A stretch of 64,000 bases of DNA, taken from positions 124,001 through 188,000 of the forward strand of contig NZ_JWLL01000009.1 of NCBI RefSeq assembly GCF_000814025.1, written 5' to 3'. The translations under genes were made by a program, and so were the position numbers. Source of the DNA: Tateyamaria sp. ANG-S1 (GTDB lineage Bacteria; Pseudomonadota; Alphaproteobacteria; Rhodobacterales; Rhodobacteraceae). Under the pieces are notes generated by a model. The model worked only from the letters and a program-made list of their open reading frames with translations, searched no databases and was not told where the DNA came from. Below are positions 9,075 to 18,367 of this stretch, in pieces (positions within the stretch are counted from its first letter, which is position 1; each line of letters opens with the position of its first letter).

Positions 9075-10202
9075 TCACATCCCGCCTGACTTTGAGTCCG
9101 CGATGAGTTGCGCAACCCGATCCCGCAAGGTTGGCGGAATTGCATCACTGTTCAGTGACAAAAAGCCCTTGATGACAAGACCGCGCGCTGCATCTTCACC
9201 GATGCCGGTGGCCATGAGGTAATTGAGTTTTTCGTCATCAATGATACCAACACTGGCCTCATGGCTCAGCATGGCGCCCTCGGCACGGGCCTTGAGTTCG
9301 GGAACTGCCACAATATCACCGCGATCTGTCAGCTTCAGCCCATCGCATCCAAGGAACCCGCTGCTGCCCGCAGCATCGCCAACAAGGCGTGCGACATTGA
9401 TGATGGTCCCCCCGGCTGCAACCATACGCGCCAAGTCTTCGGATGTGGCGCCCACACCCAGCAGATGTGTCTCCGTTTCAATCCGACGTTCGGTGCCATC
9501 CGGGGCGAAAACGATGGCCTGACTTGTGGATTTTGCACCTGCCGCCAGCCTAGAAACAGACAAGCTGACGCTGCGCGCAATAGGTGCCATCATAACGGAC
9601 GTCGCTTGGCTCTGCGCATCTTCGTCGAGCTTTGCGTAGCCATAGGAATGCACCTCCATTCCTTCACCCCAGTGCTCAATCGACACCGATTTGCATGAAG
9701 AGCCTGCGCGCATGTAACACTCACCAATGGAGATATGGCGTCCCTTGTGCACGATGTGTGGCACTGCGGCACCCGATATCATCTCGACCTCCGCGCCCTC
9801 GTCGATCAGCGTGATATCGTGCGTGAATTGCCGCGCCTGAGGCGTTTCCAAAATGGTGAAACTCTGCACCGGCAAAGTCACCTTGGCACCCGGTTTGACC
9901 CAGATGAAATGGCCAAGCGGATCGTGCATATGCTCGGCCACCTTGGCAACATGCTCATTCTCATCAGGTGCAACGAGGCCGAACATGAGGTCCTGAACGA
10001 AATCATAGGTCCGAAGCGCGTCGGCCAGGGGCATGATTTCGACACCGGCATCGCTGGAGCGCGCGATACGCATGGCACGATCAATCAGGATACCTGTGGC
10101 AGCCCGTTTCGATTGATCATCAAACCCTACATCGTACAGGATATTCCGCTGAGAATTGCTCAGGTCCTGCGCGGTGGAAACGGAGTGTTCGGTCGGGATC
10201 AT
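9075..10202 (-). CDS. SufB/SufD family Fe-S assembly scaffold (short, SmsB-like)
   Basis: 375 residues, shorter than the usual proteobacterial SufB (about 480-500). The SufBD core is clear: a central beta-helix region, GFLGCDGLKL with a cysteine at the position of the E. coli SufB catalytic Cys, and SHEASVGIIDDEKLNYLMATGI, matching the SufB His-Glu motif and C-terminal helices. It is the second gene after sufC, 29 bp downstream, and no sufE, sufS, sufA or sufD lies nearby. Known minimal systems of this CB type (SmsCB/archaeal SufBC) assemble Fe-S clusters with one scaffold. Since Rhodobacteraceae normally carry a full suf operon, this is probably an additional system. Role beyond Fe-S assembly is unproven. 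Confidence 0.85.
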   Translation of the reverse strand: MIPTEHSVSTAQDLSNSQRNILYDVGFDDQSKRAATGILIDRAMRIARSSDAGVEIMPLADALRTYDFVQDLMFGLVAPDENEHVAKVAEHMHDPLGHFIWVKPGAKVTLPVQSFTILETPQARQFTHDITLIDEGAEVEMISGAAVPHIVHKGRHISIGECYMRAGSSCKSVSIEHWGEGMEVHSYGYAKLDEDAQSQATSVMMAPIARSVSLSVSRLAAGAKSTSQAIVFAPDGTERRIETETHLLGVGATSEDLARMVAAGGTIINVARLVGDAAGSSGFLGCDGLKLTDRGDIVAVPELKARAEGAMLSHEASVGIIDDEKLNYLMATGIGEDAARGLVIKGFLSLNSDAIPPTLRDRVAQLIADSKSGGM

Positions 10203-10231
10203 GTCACAAAATCCTCATCAGACCCGTGCGT

Positions 10232-10942
10232 TCAAGCTGCGGGTGCGGTGTAGCCAGCGGTTTGGATATGCTCAAATGCCTCTTCGGCATCACCAGAATA
10301 CAGGATGCGCCCATCCCGCATGATATGGGCACAATCGGCCTTCACATATTTCAGGATCATGCCCGTATGCGTGATGACGAGACCGGAGCATATGCGCCCC
10401 TGCTTGTCGGGTGCGCGCACAACCCGTGCGATCGCATCGCCAACAGCGCTCACATGTTCCAGATCAACGCCGCTCTCAGGCTCGTCAAACAGCAAAAGGC
10501 GCGGGTCTTGCAGCACCAGCTTGAGGACTTCCCAGCGCTTGCTCTCGCCTCCGGAAAATCCAACATTCATATCTCGGTGCAAGAATTCTCCAAGGTCCAA
10601 TGCTGCCGCTTCACGCTCCAAACGCTCACCCGCGCCCAATGCTTCTGCGAAACTGCGCACTGAAACGCCACCAAGCCGTGGCGGACGTTGATAGCCCAAC
10701 CCGATGCCCAATCGCGCGCGTTCGTCCAGCGCAAGATCCTGGATCGGTTGTCCGTCAAATAGTATATCGCCGCCCACAACCTCAAAGGGTGGCAATCCCA
10801 TGATCGTTGCAAGCAAGCTTGACTTTCCCGATCCATTTGGACCGAGCAGAACGTGCAGTTGGCCCTCGGGCAAGGTGAGATTGATCGAACTTAGGATCGG
10901 TTTATCCCCGACCGCAACAGAAAGATCCCGTATCTCCAACAT
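10232..10942 (-). CDS. sufC: SufC-type Fe-S assembly ATPase
   Basis: 236 residues with the full ABC ATPase set: Walker A GPNGSGKSS near residue 34, signature FSGGESKRWEVLKL, Walker B LLLFDEPESGVDLEH and an H-loop VITHTG. The signature and the E-S-G-V-D wording after Walker B are specific for SufC rather than importers. It precedes the SufB-like gene on the same strand and would energise remodelling of that scaffold in the cytoplasm. It is the first gene of a two-gene unit; the 386 bases upstream up to the Mrp operon hold the promoter. Confidence 0.9.
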   Translation of the reverse strand: MLEIRDLSVAVGDKPILSSINLTLPEGQLHVLLGPNGSGKSSLLATIMGLPPFEVVGGDILFDGQPIQDLALDERARLGIGLGYQRPPRLGGVSVRSFAEALGAGERLEREAAALDLGEFLHRDMNVGFSGGESKRWEVLKLVLQDPRLLLFDEPESGVDLEHVSAVGDAIARVVRAPDKQGRICSGLVITHTGMILKYVKADCAHIMRDGRILYSGDAEEAFEHIQTAGYTAPAA

Positions 10943-11328
10943 CGCTGCCTCCTTGCTGTTAAAAGCAATCTGAACTTGAGGTCACCAAGACATGGCGTCG
11001 ATCAAGGGTGGCGAGCGGGAGGTGGCAGAGCGTGGTGGCGTGGCTGGTCCTCGCAGCCTTGCAAGTTAGGTTGGTATGCAGGGGGCGTTTTTAAAGGGTT
11101 GCCGCAAACAATTGTGGGGTGTTGCCCGTGCTGCGGCTGCCATTAAGCCTGATTTGAAGCACCACCAGACGACGCGCAGTGATACAGGTTTTCAAAGGTC
11201 GGGACGCGTTCAATGCGCTGCACCAAAGTGGATCTGAGATGCATGGTGAGCGACAGCTTATCAGCCCTCCAACTCTTGCCGCGAGATATCAAGCGGGCCT
11301 TGGCATGTTTTGGCACCAGGGTAAGCCC
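10943..11328. other. Intergenic region between sufC and the Mrp operon end
   Basis: 386 bases. It carries the promoter of the sufC-sufB pair (leftward) and the end of the Mrp operon. Small open frames have no ribosome site or recognisable product. No clear terminator hairpin was found. Confidence 0.45.
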
Positions 11329-13038
11329 TCACAAGCTCGGATATGAAAGCGGTTGGTGGGCCAAAGCTCGCAAATCCGGATGTGCCGCAAGACCAGCGAC
11401 AATGATTGCAACCAAAATGATCAACAAGGCGATGCCGCCATTTGCCCGCTGCACAGTCGCGTGCCGCTGGAACAAGGCCGAAGCAGATAGCCACCAAACT
11501 GCCGGCACCCCGATTGAAAACGTTCCAGCCGAGCGGGTCGGTCGGCGTGAGAACTGAAACAAAGCGAGAATTTCACCGGGTGGGACCTCGCGCACTCTCA
11601 GGCCCGTTCCACGCATCAGAAGCCATAGGCAAATCGTCCCTCCGATGGCGAGCGCGATGGGAACGGCATTCGCCAATTGTTCGTCCTCAAGTTCCGGCGC
11701 GGCGAACGGGGCCAGCCAGACACCGCCAAGGGCCAGCACAGTCATGACCATCCACGGGCCTGTAATCCACGCTGAGAGGTTCGCTTTTGGCTCTTGCCGC
11801 CCCATCAGCGCCAGAAAACGCAGCATCAGCAACGCCGTGCCTAGGCTGCTGAATAGTAGGACCGGATCCAGTGCCTGCCCCCAGAATCCAGGCGCGGTAC
11901 CCAATGCATCCTTTAGACTTGATTTTGCCAGCGCGCCGCTGGTCCAGGGTGCAGCCGACAAGACAGCCGCCGGAAGGATCAGAAGCAAAAGCAGCAGCGT
12001 GCGCGTCAGAGGGCGCTGCATGCTCCAATAGGCAGGAACGCCCAGAAAGAGAGCTGCCTTCGCAAAGGCATGGTGGGCTGCAAAGAGCACAAGCGCTGGT
12101 AGAATTGCACCCCATGCTACGGGCACGGCAAGGCCGGTGCCAAGTGCCATCGCGACAAGACCCATCTGGGCGACACTTGAATAGGCCAGGACAGCCTTGG
12201 GGTTCCGCTGCGACGCGCCAATGAGAGCGGCCAGCACAATAGAGGTGCCGCCCAGAGCGATGATGACCAAACCCGCCTGCTCATGCTGGACGAGCCCGAA
12301 GGGAAGGATGGTCAGCGCACCAAAGAGCCCGGCCTTGATCATGGCCCCGCTCAAAACGGCACTCGCAGGCGCAGGGGCTGCGGCATGGGCAAGCGGCAGC
12401 CACAGGTGCAGGGGCACCACACCCAGCTTGATGCCAAACCCAAGGAGCAGTAGAAGCGTACCAAGTCCGCCCAGCTCAGTCTGCCGAATATCCGCCAAAA
12501 ACAACGACTCCGCCGTATAGGCAGCGATGGTCAGGCCAGAGAACAGGGCAAGCTCCCCCGCAATGGCAAACACGATGTAGCTTCGCCCGGCAAAGAGTGC
12601 GAACCGGCTGCGCTCATGCACCACAAGCCCCCATGAGGCGAGGCTCATCATCGAAAAGAACGTGTAGAATGATGCGACATCGCCTGCGAGGATCAGACCG
12701 AAATTGCCCGCCATAGCCAACAGAAAGAACACGCAAAATCGCGTGCGGCGCGTGTCGTTTTTCAGGTAGGCAACAGCGGACCAGGCCGCCAGCGTCCACA
12801 AAAACGCCGTGAACGCCAGAAAGGCAAGACGGGTCGCATCAAGCTCAAGCCGAACCCCCAACAGCAGGGCAGGCACGTCCTGAGAGATGGGCCCGGCATA
12901 GAGGATGATCAGCAGCAGCGCAGGCGCCGGCGCGACCAGTGCCGCCCAAGGCAAACTCGACCGGAACCCCGGAAAAACCGCGAGCGCAGCGATCAGCAAT
13001 GGGACAAGCGGGACAAGAAGAAGGGGAAACGAGGTCAT
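11329..13038 (-). CDS. Mrp antiporter, third D/NuoL-like proton-channel subunit
   Basis: 569 residues from the ATG at 13038, which overlaps the previous stop by 4 bp (ATGA); the frame is open further upstream but that part is not membrane-like. About 14 membrane segments. The conserved antiporter-like core is present: GIKLGVVPLHLWLPLAHAAAPAPASAVLSG style segment with the key Lys, and a later AHHAFAKAALFLG segment with Lys and His. This protein is more divergent than the two upstream subunits (SFYTFFSMMSLASW resembles HyfB/CooM-type subunits). It would form a proton/cation channel of the Mrp complex in the inner membrane. Last gene of the operon. Confidence 0.85.
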   Translation of the reverse strand: MTSFPLLLVPLVPLLIAALAVFPGFRSSLPWAALVAPAPALLLIILYAGPISQDVPALLLGVRLELDATRLAFLAFTAFLWTLAAWSAVAYLKNDTRRTRFCVFFLLAMAGNFGLILAGDVASFYTFFSMMSLASWGLVVHERSRFALFAGRSYIVFAIAGELALFSGLTIAAYTAESLFLADIRQTELGGLGTLLLLLGFGIKLGVVPLHLWLPLAHAAAPAPASAVLSGAMIKAGLFGALTILPFGLVQHEQAGLVIIALGGTSIVLAALIGASQRNPKAVLAYSSVAQMGLVAMALGTGLAVPVAWGAILPALVLFAAHHAFAKAALFLGVPAYWSMQRPLTRTLLLLLLILPAAVLSAAPWTSGALAKSSLKDALGTAPGFWGQALDPVLLFSSLGTALLMLRFLALMGRQEPKANLSAWITGPWMVMTVLALGGVWLAPFAAPELEDEQLANAVPIALAIGGTICLWLLMRGTGLRVREVPPGEILALFQFSRRPTRSAGTFSIGVPAVWWLSASALFQRHATVQRANGGIALLIILVAIIVAGLAAHPDLRALAHQPLSYPSL

Positions 13039-14513
13039 TGATATTCCAGTGAAACGATGAACTGGGTCCAGCCCAAGGGGCTGAAGGGTGCGTTTGCAAA
13101 GACACCGGCAAGGACGATCAGCAACGCCGTGGCCGCTGGTGGCAGAAGCAACATCCATCCGATACGGCGCACCGGCGTTGCGGTGGCGGCCTGTGGGGGC
13201 AGAAACCACCCGCGATAGACGATGGGCAGAAAATAGGCCGCGTTCAGCAGGCTCGATCCCAAAAGGATCGCAATGACCCACGCCTGACCGGCATCCAGCC
13301 CCCCTGCCCCCAAATACCATTTGCTGACAAACCCGGCCAAGGGCGGCAGTCCGATCATACCAAAGGCGGCAATCGTGAAGAACAGCATACTCAACGGCAT
13401 GAGCTTGCCCATCCCGTTCATCTGACTGATCTTCTTGACGCCGTGACCTTCGGTGAAATTGCCAGCGCACAGAAACAGGGTGATTTTCATGATGCCCTGA
13501 TGGATGAGGTGGACCAGTCCGCCTGTCGCGGCGATGGGCGAGATCAGCGCCACACCCAGCGCGATGTAAGAAACCTGGCTGACCGTCGAAAAGGCAAGCC
13601 GCGACTTCAGGTCGTCTTGGGTGAGCGCGCGCACCGACCCGTAAATGATCGTCGCCGCCGCCGCAGCGGCCAGCGGGGTGGCAAGTCCCAACGCCTGCGT
13701 CGCATCTACGCCGTAAACGTCATAAACGATCCGCATGATCCCGAACGCCCCTGCCTTGACCACGGCAACTGCATGCAACAGCGCGCTCACCGGGGCGGGT
13801 GCCACCATGGAAATCGGCAGCCAGGCATGAAGCGGGATAAGCGCGGCCTTCACCCCAACCCCCATGATCAGCAGAACGAAAATGATCTGGAGCGTTCCGG
13901 CATGGGTGACAGGAAGCTCACCCAGAACGCCCTGAGGCGTAAAGAGGAACGGGCCCGCAAGCGTGTGCAGCCAGACCACGCCAACTGTCAGTGCTAACCC
14001 GCCCCCCAGCGTATAGGCCAGATAGATGCGCCCGGCTCGCAGGGCATCCGCTGTGCCGCGATGGACCACAAGCGGATAGGTGGCAAGCGTGAGAACCTCG
14101 AAGAAGATCAGGAAGGTAAAGAGATTGCCCGACATGGCGATCCCAACTGTCGCCGCCACGCACAGGCTGAAGAAGCCAAAGAACCGGCTGCAGTTCTGCC
14201 CCACCTCGAGATAGCCAATGGCGTAGATCGTGGTCAGCAACCACAGCAGCGCGGAAAGGGCCAGAAACAGGACCGACAACGCATCAACGTAAAGCACGAA
14301 GTCGAGCCCCGGCAACATGGTCAGTCCCACCTGAAAGGTCGCACCGTTGACCACGCCGATTGTCAGCCAAACCACGAGAAAGAGCTTCAGCGCGGCAGCC
14401 CCGAGGTTGATCGCGGTGCGCAAGGCCACGGCGCGCTCGGGCAGCATAAGGATCACCGGTGCGATACACAGCGAGGTGAAGAGAATGGCAAGCGGCAGGA
14501 AGACCTCGGTCAT
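13035..14513 (-). CDS. Mrp antiporter subunit D family protein (second copy)
   Basis: 492 residues, about 14 membrane helices. The proton-conducting core reads GVGVKAALIPLHAWLPISMVAP with the channel Lys, VSALLHAVAVVKAG, and LIHQGIMKITLFLCAGNF. It overlaps the preceding subunit-D gene by 4 bp and the following one by 4 bp, so the three are translationally coupled. Homologous to MrpA N-terminal half/MrpD and NuoL/M/N. Two different D-like proteins plus a third replace the long MrpA of Bacillus-type complexes here. Confidence 0.88.
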   Translation of the reverse strand: MTEVFLPLAILFTSLCIAPVILMLPERAVALRTAINLGAAALKLFLVVWLTIGVVNGATFQVGLTMLPGLDFVLYVDALSVLFLALSALLWLLTTIYAIGYLEVGQNCSRFFGFFSLCVAATVGIAMSGNLFTFLIFFEVLTLATYPLVVHRGTADALRAGRIYLAYTLGGGLALTVGVVWLHTLAGPFLFTPQGVLGELPVTHAGTLQIIFVLLIMGVGVKAALIPLHAWLPISMVAPAPVSALLHAVAVVKAGAFGIMRIVYDVYGVDATQALGLATPLAAAAAATIIYGSVRALTQDDLKSRLAFSTVSQVSYIALGVALISPIAATGGLVHLIHQGIMKITLFLCAGNFTEGHGVKKISQMNGMGKLMPLSMLFFTIAAFGMIGLPPLAGFVSKWYLGAGGLDAGQAWVIAILLGSSLLNAAYFLPIVYRGWFLPPQAATATPVRRIGWMLLLPPAATALLIVLAGVFANAPFSPLGWTQFIVSLEYQ

Positions 14514-16045
14514 AGATCGGCTCCATCAGCGCCATAGGTCACGGCAGGTTCTGCGGCAGTGAAGGTCGGAAAAGGGGCGCCGATCTCGATCAGGTTGAGC
14601 GGCAGATAGGATCCAAAACCCAGAACGAGGGCTACAAGTGCGAGACCCAGCGCCACGCCATCGCCCAAACGCCAGTTGGCAGAGCCGTCCTGACGTTCTG
14701 AAGGCAACACACTACGACGCAGCAACCGGCCAATCACCCGCAGCATGTAGCTGGCACTCAACACGGTGCTGATGAGCACAACAGACACCCAGATCCAGAT
14801 CTCTCCCGCGATCATGCCGTCCAGCAGCAGCCACTTTCCGACAAAGCCCCCCGACGGCGGCAACCCCACCAAGCTTATCGCTGCGATGACAAAGGCAAAA
14901 GCGGCCGGTTTACCCCCAGCAGGCAAGCGGCGCAGGCTTGAAATACGGTCATGCCCCATCTCTTCGATCAACCGGCCGGCGGCCAGAAACATCGCCGCTT
15001 TTGCGATGGCGTGCGCCAGCATCAGAAAGACCGCGCCACGCCAGACGGATGCAGCTTCAATCGTGCCGGTTGCCGCGAAAACCAGCGTGACCAGACCCAC
15101 CTGGGCGACGGTCGAATAGGCCACCAACATCTTCAGCCGCCGCGTCCTGAGCGCTTGGAACGAACCGAAGAAGATCGCCCCGGCCCCCATCACACCGAAG
15201 AGGATCGGCAGAAAGTCTGTCGGCGGTGCAAAGGCCAGCCAAAGCCGCATCGCCATGTAAAGCGCAGCCTTCACCACGAGAGCGGACAGGATGGCACTGG
15301 CAGGGACCGTTGCACTGGAATGCGCATCCGGCATCCAGAAATGCAGCGGAAAGATCGCAGCCTTGATAGCCAGTCCGGCCAGCATGATCAGCAATGCCAG
15401 TGTCGCCGTGATCGAGGTGTCGGCGCTCTGAATACTGCCGAGGTCGACACGGCCATATGCGGTATAGAGGTAGTCCACTCCCAGTAGGATCATCAGGCTC
15501 CCGACAAGGCCGATGATCAGATAACGCAGCGCAGCTTGCAGGGACTGCCTGGTCCCGGCCAGGGCCGTCAGACCGACCGCTGTCAGGCCGACAATCTCAA
15601 GCGTGACAAAAAGATTGAAGATATCAGTCGCCAGATACAGCGCGTTCAGCCCGGCCAGCAAAAGCATCCAAAGCGGCCAGAAATAGGTGCGCGCCCTGAC
15701 ATGGGCTCCGGTATCCTGATCGGACGTCGTGATGCCCCAGGACCCAACGGTAAACAGACCAACCGCAGCACCGATCCACGCGGTCATCAGGATCATGAAG
15801 ACGGCCAGCCCGTCGGCATAAAGCTGGATGCCTAGCGGAGGCGCCCACCCCGCCAGCTGCGTGGCCATGGGTCCATGCTCCATAAGAGTCACGGCCAGCC
15901 CAACCGCTCCGAAAAGGCCGACACCCATGCCCACCAAACCGATGACAGCGGCGGCGCGCTGGAAAAGTACGCTCAGCGTGCCAGCCAGAAGCGGCCCGAG
16001 AAGCAGAACGCTTTTGGGATCAAGTCCAAGAAAATCAGGTGTCAT
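14510..16045 (-). CDS. mrpD: Mrp antiporter subunit D family protein (first copy)
   Basis: 511 residues with about 14 membrane segments and the antiporter core AIKAAIFPLHFWMPDAHS, VPASAILSALVVKAALYMAM and LAHAIAKAAMFLAAG, including the charged Lys and His residues that relay protons. Closest in wording to MrpD proper. Its start (ATG 16045) lies inside the end of mrpC (stop at 16035), an 11-bp overlap. Part of the E-F-G-B-C-D-D-D gene order. Confidence 0.9.
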   Translation of the reverse strand: MTPDFLGLDPKSVLLLGPLLAGTLSVLFQRAAAVIGLVGMGVGLFGAVGLAVTLMEHGPMATQLAGWAPPLGIQLYADGLAVFMILMTAWIGAAVGLFTVGSWGITTSDQDTGAHVRARTYFWPLWMLLLAGLNALYLATDIFNLFVTLEIVGLTAVGLTALAGTRQSLQAALRYLIIGLVGSLMILLGVDYLYTAYGRVDLGSIQSADTSITATLALLIMLAGLAIKAAIFPLHFWMPDAHSSATVPASAILSALVVKAALYMAMRLWLAFAPPTDFLPILFGVMGAGAIFFGSFQALRTRRLKMLVAYSTVAQVGLVTLVFAATGTIEAASVWRGAVFLMLAHAIAKAAMFLAAGRLIEEMGHDRISSLRRLPAGGKPAAFAFVIAAISLVGLPPSGGFVGKWLLLDGMIAGEIWIWVSVVLISTVLSASYMLRVIGRLLRRSVLPSERQDGSANWRLGDGVALGLALVALVLGFGSYLPLNLIEIGAPFPTFTAAEPAVTYGADGADL

Positions 16046-16325
16046 GGTCGTCGTTCATCTCATCAATGCGCCGCACGATGCAGAGGGCCGCAGCGGTCGT
16101 TGCGACAAGCACCACAATGCCCGTCAGAACAAAGGCTTGGGGGACGGGATCGGCCGGAACGCTGGGGCCACGATAAGCCGACGCGATCATGATCGAGCCA
16201 ACGCCCACCGAAATGACGTTCACCGCCACAAGCTGCCAGAGCGCGCTGGAGGACACCGCGAGCCGATACAGTCCGATCCCGATCAGCCCAATGCCCGCGA
16301 ATGCGTAAATCAGATCTGTGGTCAT
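16035..16325 (-). CDS. mrpC: Mrp antiporter subunit C (NuoK-like)
   Basis: 96 residues, three membrane segments, NuoK/MnhC type: IYAFAGIGLIGIGLYRL, VAVNVISVGVGSIM, PQAFVLTGIVVLVATTAAAL. It contains the P-Q-A-F-V-L-T-G-I-V motif typical of MrpC. It overlaps mrpB by 4 bp (ATGA) and mrpD by 11 bp. The C-terminus is unusually acidic (DEMNDDHDT). Confidence 0.9.
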   Translation of the reverse strand: MTTDLIYAFAGIGLIGIGLYRLAVSSSALWQLVAVNVISVGVGSIMIASAYRGPSVPADPVPQAFVLTGIVVLVATTAAALCIVRRIDEMNDDHDT

Positions 16326-17239
16326 GGACGGCCCTCCCTTCTTGTTGCCCCGACGAACAGAGCCGCGAGCGTGGCTGCAACGGACACGGTAAGCGTGGCT
16401 TCGATGATGATGATCCAGATCTTTTCCTGCCCTTGCGGGTAGCGCAGCATGTCTCCGGTCAGGATTTGCGCGCCAATTGCGGCCAGAACGAAACCACCCA
16501 AACCGATCGCGCAGATCAGCCGGATCATACCGCCGTGCCGCTCCTGCGGATCATAGTGACGCCCCAGGATCAGGACGATGCCCCCTGCCCCCAGCACCGC
16601 CGCGGCCTGAAAAGCCCCGCCCGGTCGGCTCGCTCCAAGCCACAGCAGATAGCCCGCGATTATGATGCTGACCGGCACGATCACTTTGGCAAAGGGCACA
16701 AACAACGGCCCCAGCGGACGCAAAGCAATGGGTTTGCTGCCCAGCATCAGCACGATGGTCAGCGCGGCGGCCAACACGACGATCTCAAGCAGCGTGTCGT
16801 AAGAACGGAAGTTCAGCAGCACCGCGGTGACAGGATTGGTGACACCGCTTTGATCCATCCGCGCGCCGACGTCGCGGTCATATCCTGTGGCAAGGTCTGG
16901 CGCCAGGATGAAGGCCACGACCAGCGCGGTGGTGATCATCAAAGACAGCACGCCTGCGATGAAAGCAGTCGGCAAAGCCGTCGAAGGCTCCTTCGGCTCA
17001 TGCCGCAAGGCGCTGAGCGTCCGCAAAAGCAATGCCCCGGTGATGCCCGCACCAACCGCAGCCTCGGCCAGCGCGACATCCGGCGCGTTCAGACGTACCC
17101 AACCCAGTGAAGCCAGAAGACCGAACATCATGAAAAGCACAATCATCCGAAAGGCATCGCGCGACGCCAGCGAAAGCCATGCCACGGCGAGCAGACCCAC
17201 GGCGAGGGTCACGTCGAAAACAATCCAGGGGTCGGTCAT
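16322..17239 (-). CDS. mrpB: Mrp antiporter subunit B fused to the MrpA C-terminal (DUF4040/MbhD) domain
   Basis: 305 residues. Residues 1-80 (LAVAWLSLASRDAFRMIVLF, APDVALAEAAVGAGITGALLL) match the DUF4040/MbhD domain that forms part of the MrpA C-terminus in Bacillus-type complexes. Residues 85-125 bring an MrpA/MbhE-like linker and helix. From about residue 140 the MnhB domain follows (TNPVTAVLLNFRSYDTLLE, PGGAFQAAAVLGAGGIVLIL). The fusion explains why no full-length MrpA is present in the operon. Overlaps mrpG and mrpC by 4 bp each. Confidence 0.87.
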   Translation of the reverse strand: MTDPWIVFDVTLAVGLLAVAWLSLASRDAFRMIVLFMMFGLLASLGWVRLNAPDVALAEAAVGAGITGALLLRTLSALRHEPKEPSTALPTAFIAGVLSLMITTALVVAFILAPDLATGYDRDVGARMDQSGVTNPVTAVLLNFRSYDTLLEIVVLAAALTIVLMLGSKPIALRPLGPLFVPFAKVIVPVSIIIAGYLLWLGASRPGGAFQAAAVLGAGGIVLILGRHYDPQERHGGMIRLICAIGLGGFVLAAIGAQILTGDMLRYPQGQEKIWIIIIEATLTVSVAATLAALFVGATRREGRP

Positions 17240-17520
17240 GTCTTGTCACGCAGGGCATGGCGGGCAATCAGGTGGCCCCCGATTGCTCCGGACACCGCGA
17301 TCAGCAGCCAGACAAGCGCCAATTTGGCCGCAACGAACCCGTCGGCGGTCATAATGCCCGTTCCAGCGGCGACCAGCCCGAGGCCCAGATTGTCGGCCTT
17401 TGTCACCGCATGCAGACGGCTGAACACGTCCGGAAAACGAAGGATACCAACCGTTCCGGCCACAAAGAAAACCGCGCCCAGCCCCATAAGACCGACGCCC
17501 AGCAGCTCAGCCCAACTCAT
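17236..17520 (-). CDS. mrpG: Mrp antiporter subunit G
   Basis: 94 residues with three membrane segments and the MnhG/PhaG pattern: AVFFVAGTVGILRFPDVFSRLHAVTKADNLG is the hallmark segment (shown here in part as LRFPDVFSRLHA). Overlaps mrpF and mrpB by 4 bp, a translationally coupled set. Confidence 0.9.
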   Translation of the reverse strand: MSWAELLGVGLMGLGAVFFVAGTVGILRFPDVFSRLHAVTKADNLGLGLVAAGTGIMTADGFVAAKLALVWLLIAVSGAIGGHLIARHALRDKT

Positions 17521-17777
17521 GACTGCCGCTCCAAACGGGCGGTGGCCAAAAAGGTGGTCAGCGCGATTGCCGCGAGGATGGCAAAGACAAGCGCGACATC
17601 GAAAAGCGCCCGATTGCCGCTGGCGACGCCCATCACCAAAAGGATCGCAACCCCGGACGTTCCGATCAACTGGGCAGCAAGCATACGGTCAGCAGTGGTC
17701 GGACCGCGCAGAATGCGGATCAGCCCCACCAGGGCAGTCAACAATAATAGGGTGGCGATGAAAGGCAAAACGATCAA
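17517..17777 (-). CDS. mrpF: Mrp antiporter subunit F
   Basis: 86 residues, three membrane segments, MrpF/PhaF type: LIRILRGPTTADRMLAAQLIG is the family core (RGPTTADRMLA), followed by an aliphatic helix and ALFDVALVFAILAAIALTTFL. Starts 17 bp after the mrpE stop and overlaps mrpG by 4 bp. Confidence 0.9.
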   Translation of the reverse strand: MIVLPFIATLLLLTALVGLIRILRGPTTADRMLAAQLIGTSGVAILLVMGVASGNRALFDVALVFAILAAIALTTFLATARLERQS

Positions 17778-17794
17778 AGGGTTTTCTCCATTTT

Positions 17795-18367
17795 CTACAA
17801 GGCAAAGAGGTCCCGAACACGGGCTTCGAGCGTCGGAAGGTCGGGGGTAAGATCGCGGTCCAGCAGATTGATCGTCAGGCGCGGCCCGTCGATATCGGCG
17901 GTAAGTGTCCCCGGCAGCAGGGTGACGGTGTTGGCAAACATCCAGCGCGGAGGACCTTCAGGCAGGTCCGTTTCCCAGATCAGAAAGGCTGGTTGCTGGA
18001 CCCAAAACGGATGAAACGCGCGCCGAGCGACATCGACAGCGCCCAGAACGGTCTGAACGATGAAATAGGCAACAAATCGCAATGAACCGGCGACCGAGAT
18101 ATGCTGTGATCGCGCAGGCGGCAGCAACAGCACCGTCCCGGTGCCTAACAGGATCGTCGGCACGCCGATGATCCAGCTCAGCCGATCACCCGGGTTCAGG
18201 ATCCACCACAAAACCGCCAGAACGGCAGCAGCAAGCGCTGTCCGCGCAATCGTCGATGGGTGTGTGTCCCCAACCTTGACCGGCAGGGACGACCGATCCT
18301 GCACAATCACCGGCAGCAAGTCGGGCTTCTGCCGACTTGACCTAGCCTTTTCATCCACACGGACCAT
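17795..18367 (-). CDS. mrpE: Mrp antiporter subunit E
   Basis: 190 residues from the ATG at 18367, chosen because a strong GGAGGTG site lies 5 bases upstream; the frame is open further but that part has low-complexity, non-conserved sequence. Two N-terminal hydrophobic segments (AALAAAVLAVLWWILNPG) are followed by the MnhE core: VAYFIVQTVLGAVDVARRAF, ANTVTLLPGTLTADIDG. First gene of the eight-gene Mrp operon, which exchanges Na+/K+ for protons across the inner membrane. Confidence 0.9.
   Translation of the reverse strand: MVRVDEKARSSRQKPDLLPVIVQDRSSLPVKVGDTHPSTIARTALAAAVLAVLWWILNPGDRLSWIIGVPTILLGTGTVLLLPPARSQHISVAGSLRFVAYFIVQTVLGAVDVARRAFHPFWVQQPAFLIWETDLPEGPPRWMFANTVTLLPGTLTADIDGPRLTINLLDRDLTPDLPTLEARVRDLFAL

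Noticed and set aside
13038-13470. N-terminal extension of the last Mrp subunit
   Set aside because: It lies inside the upstream subunit gene in another frame; the ATG at 13038 overlaps the stop by 4 bp as elsewhere in the operon.
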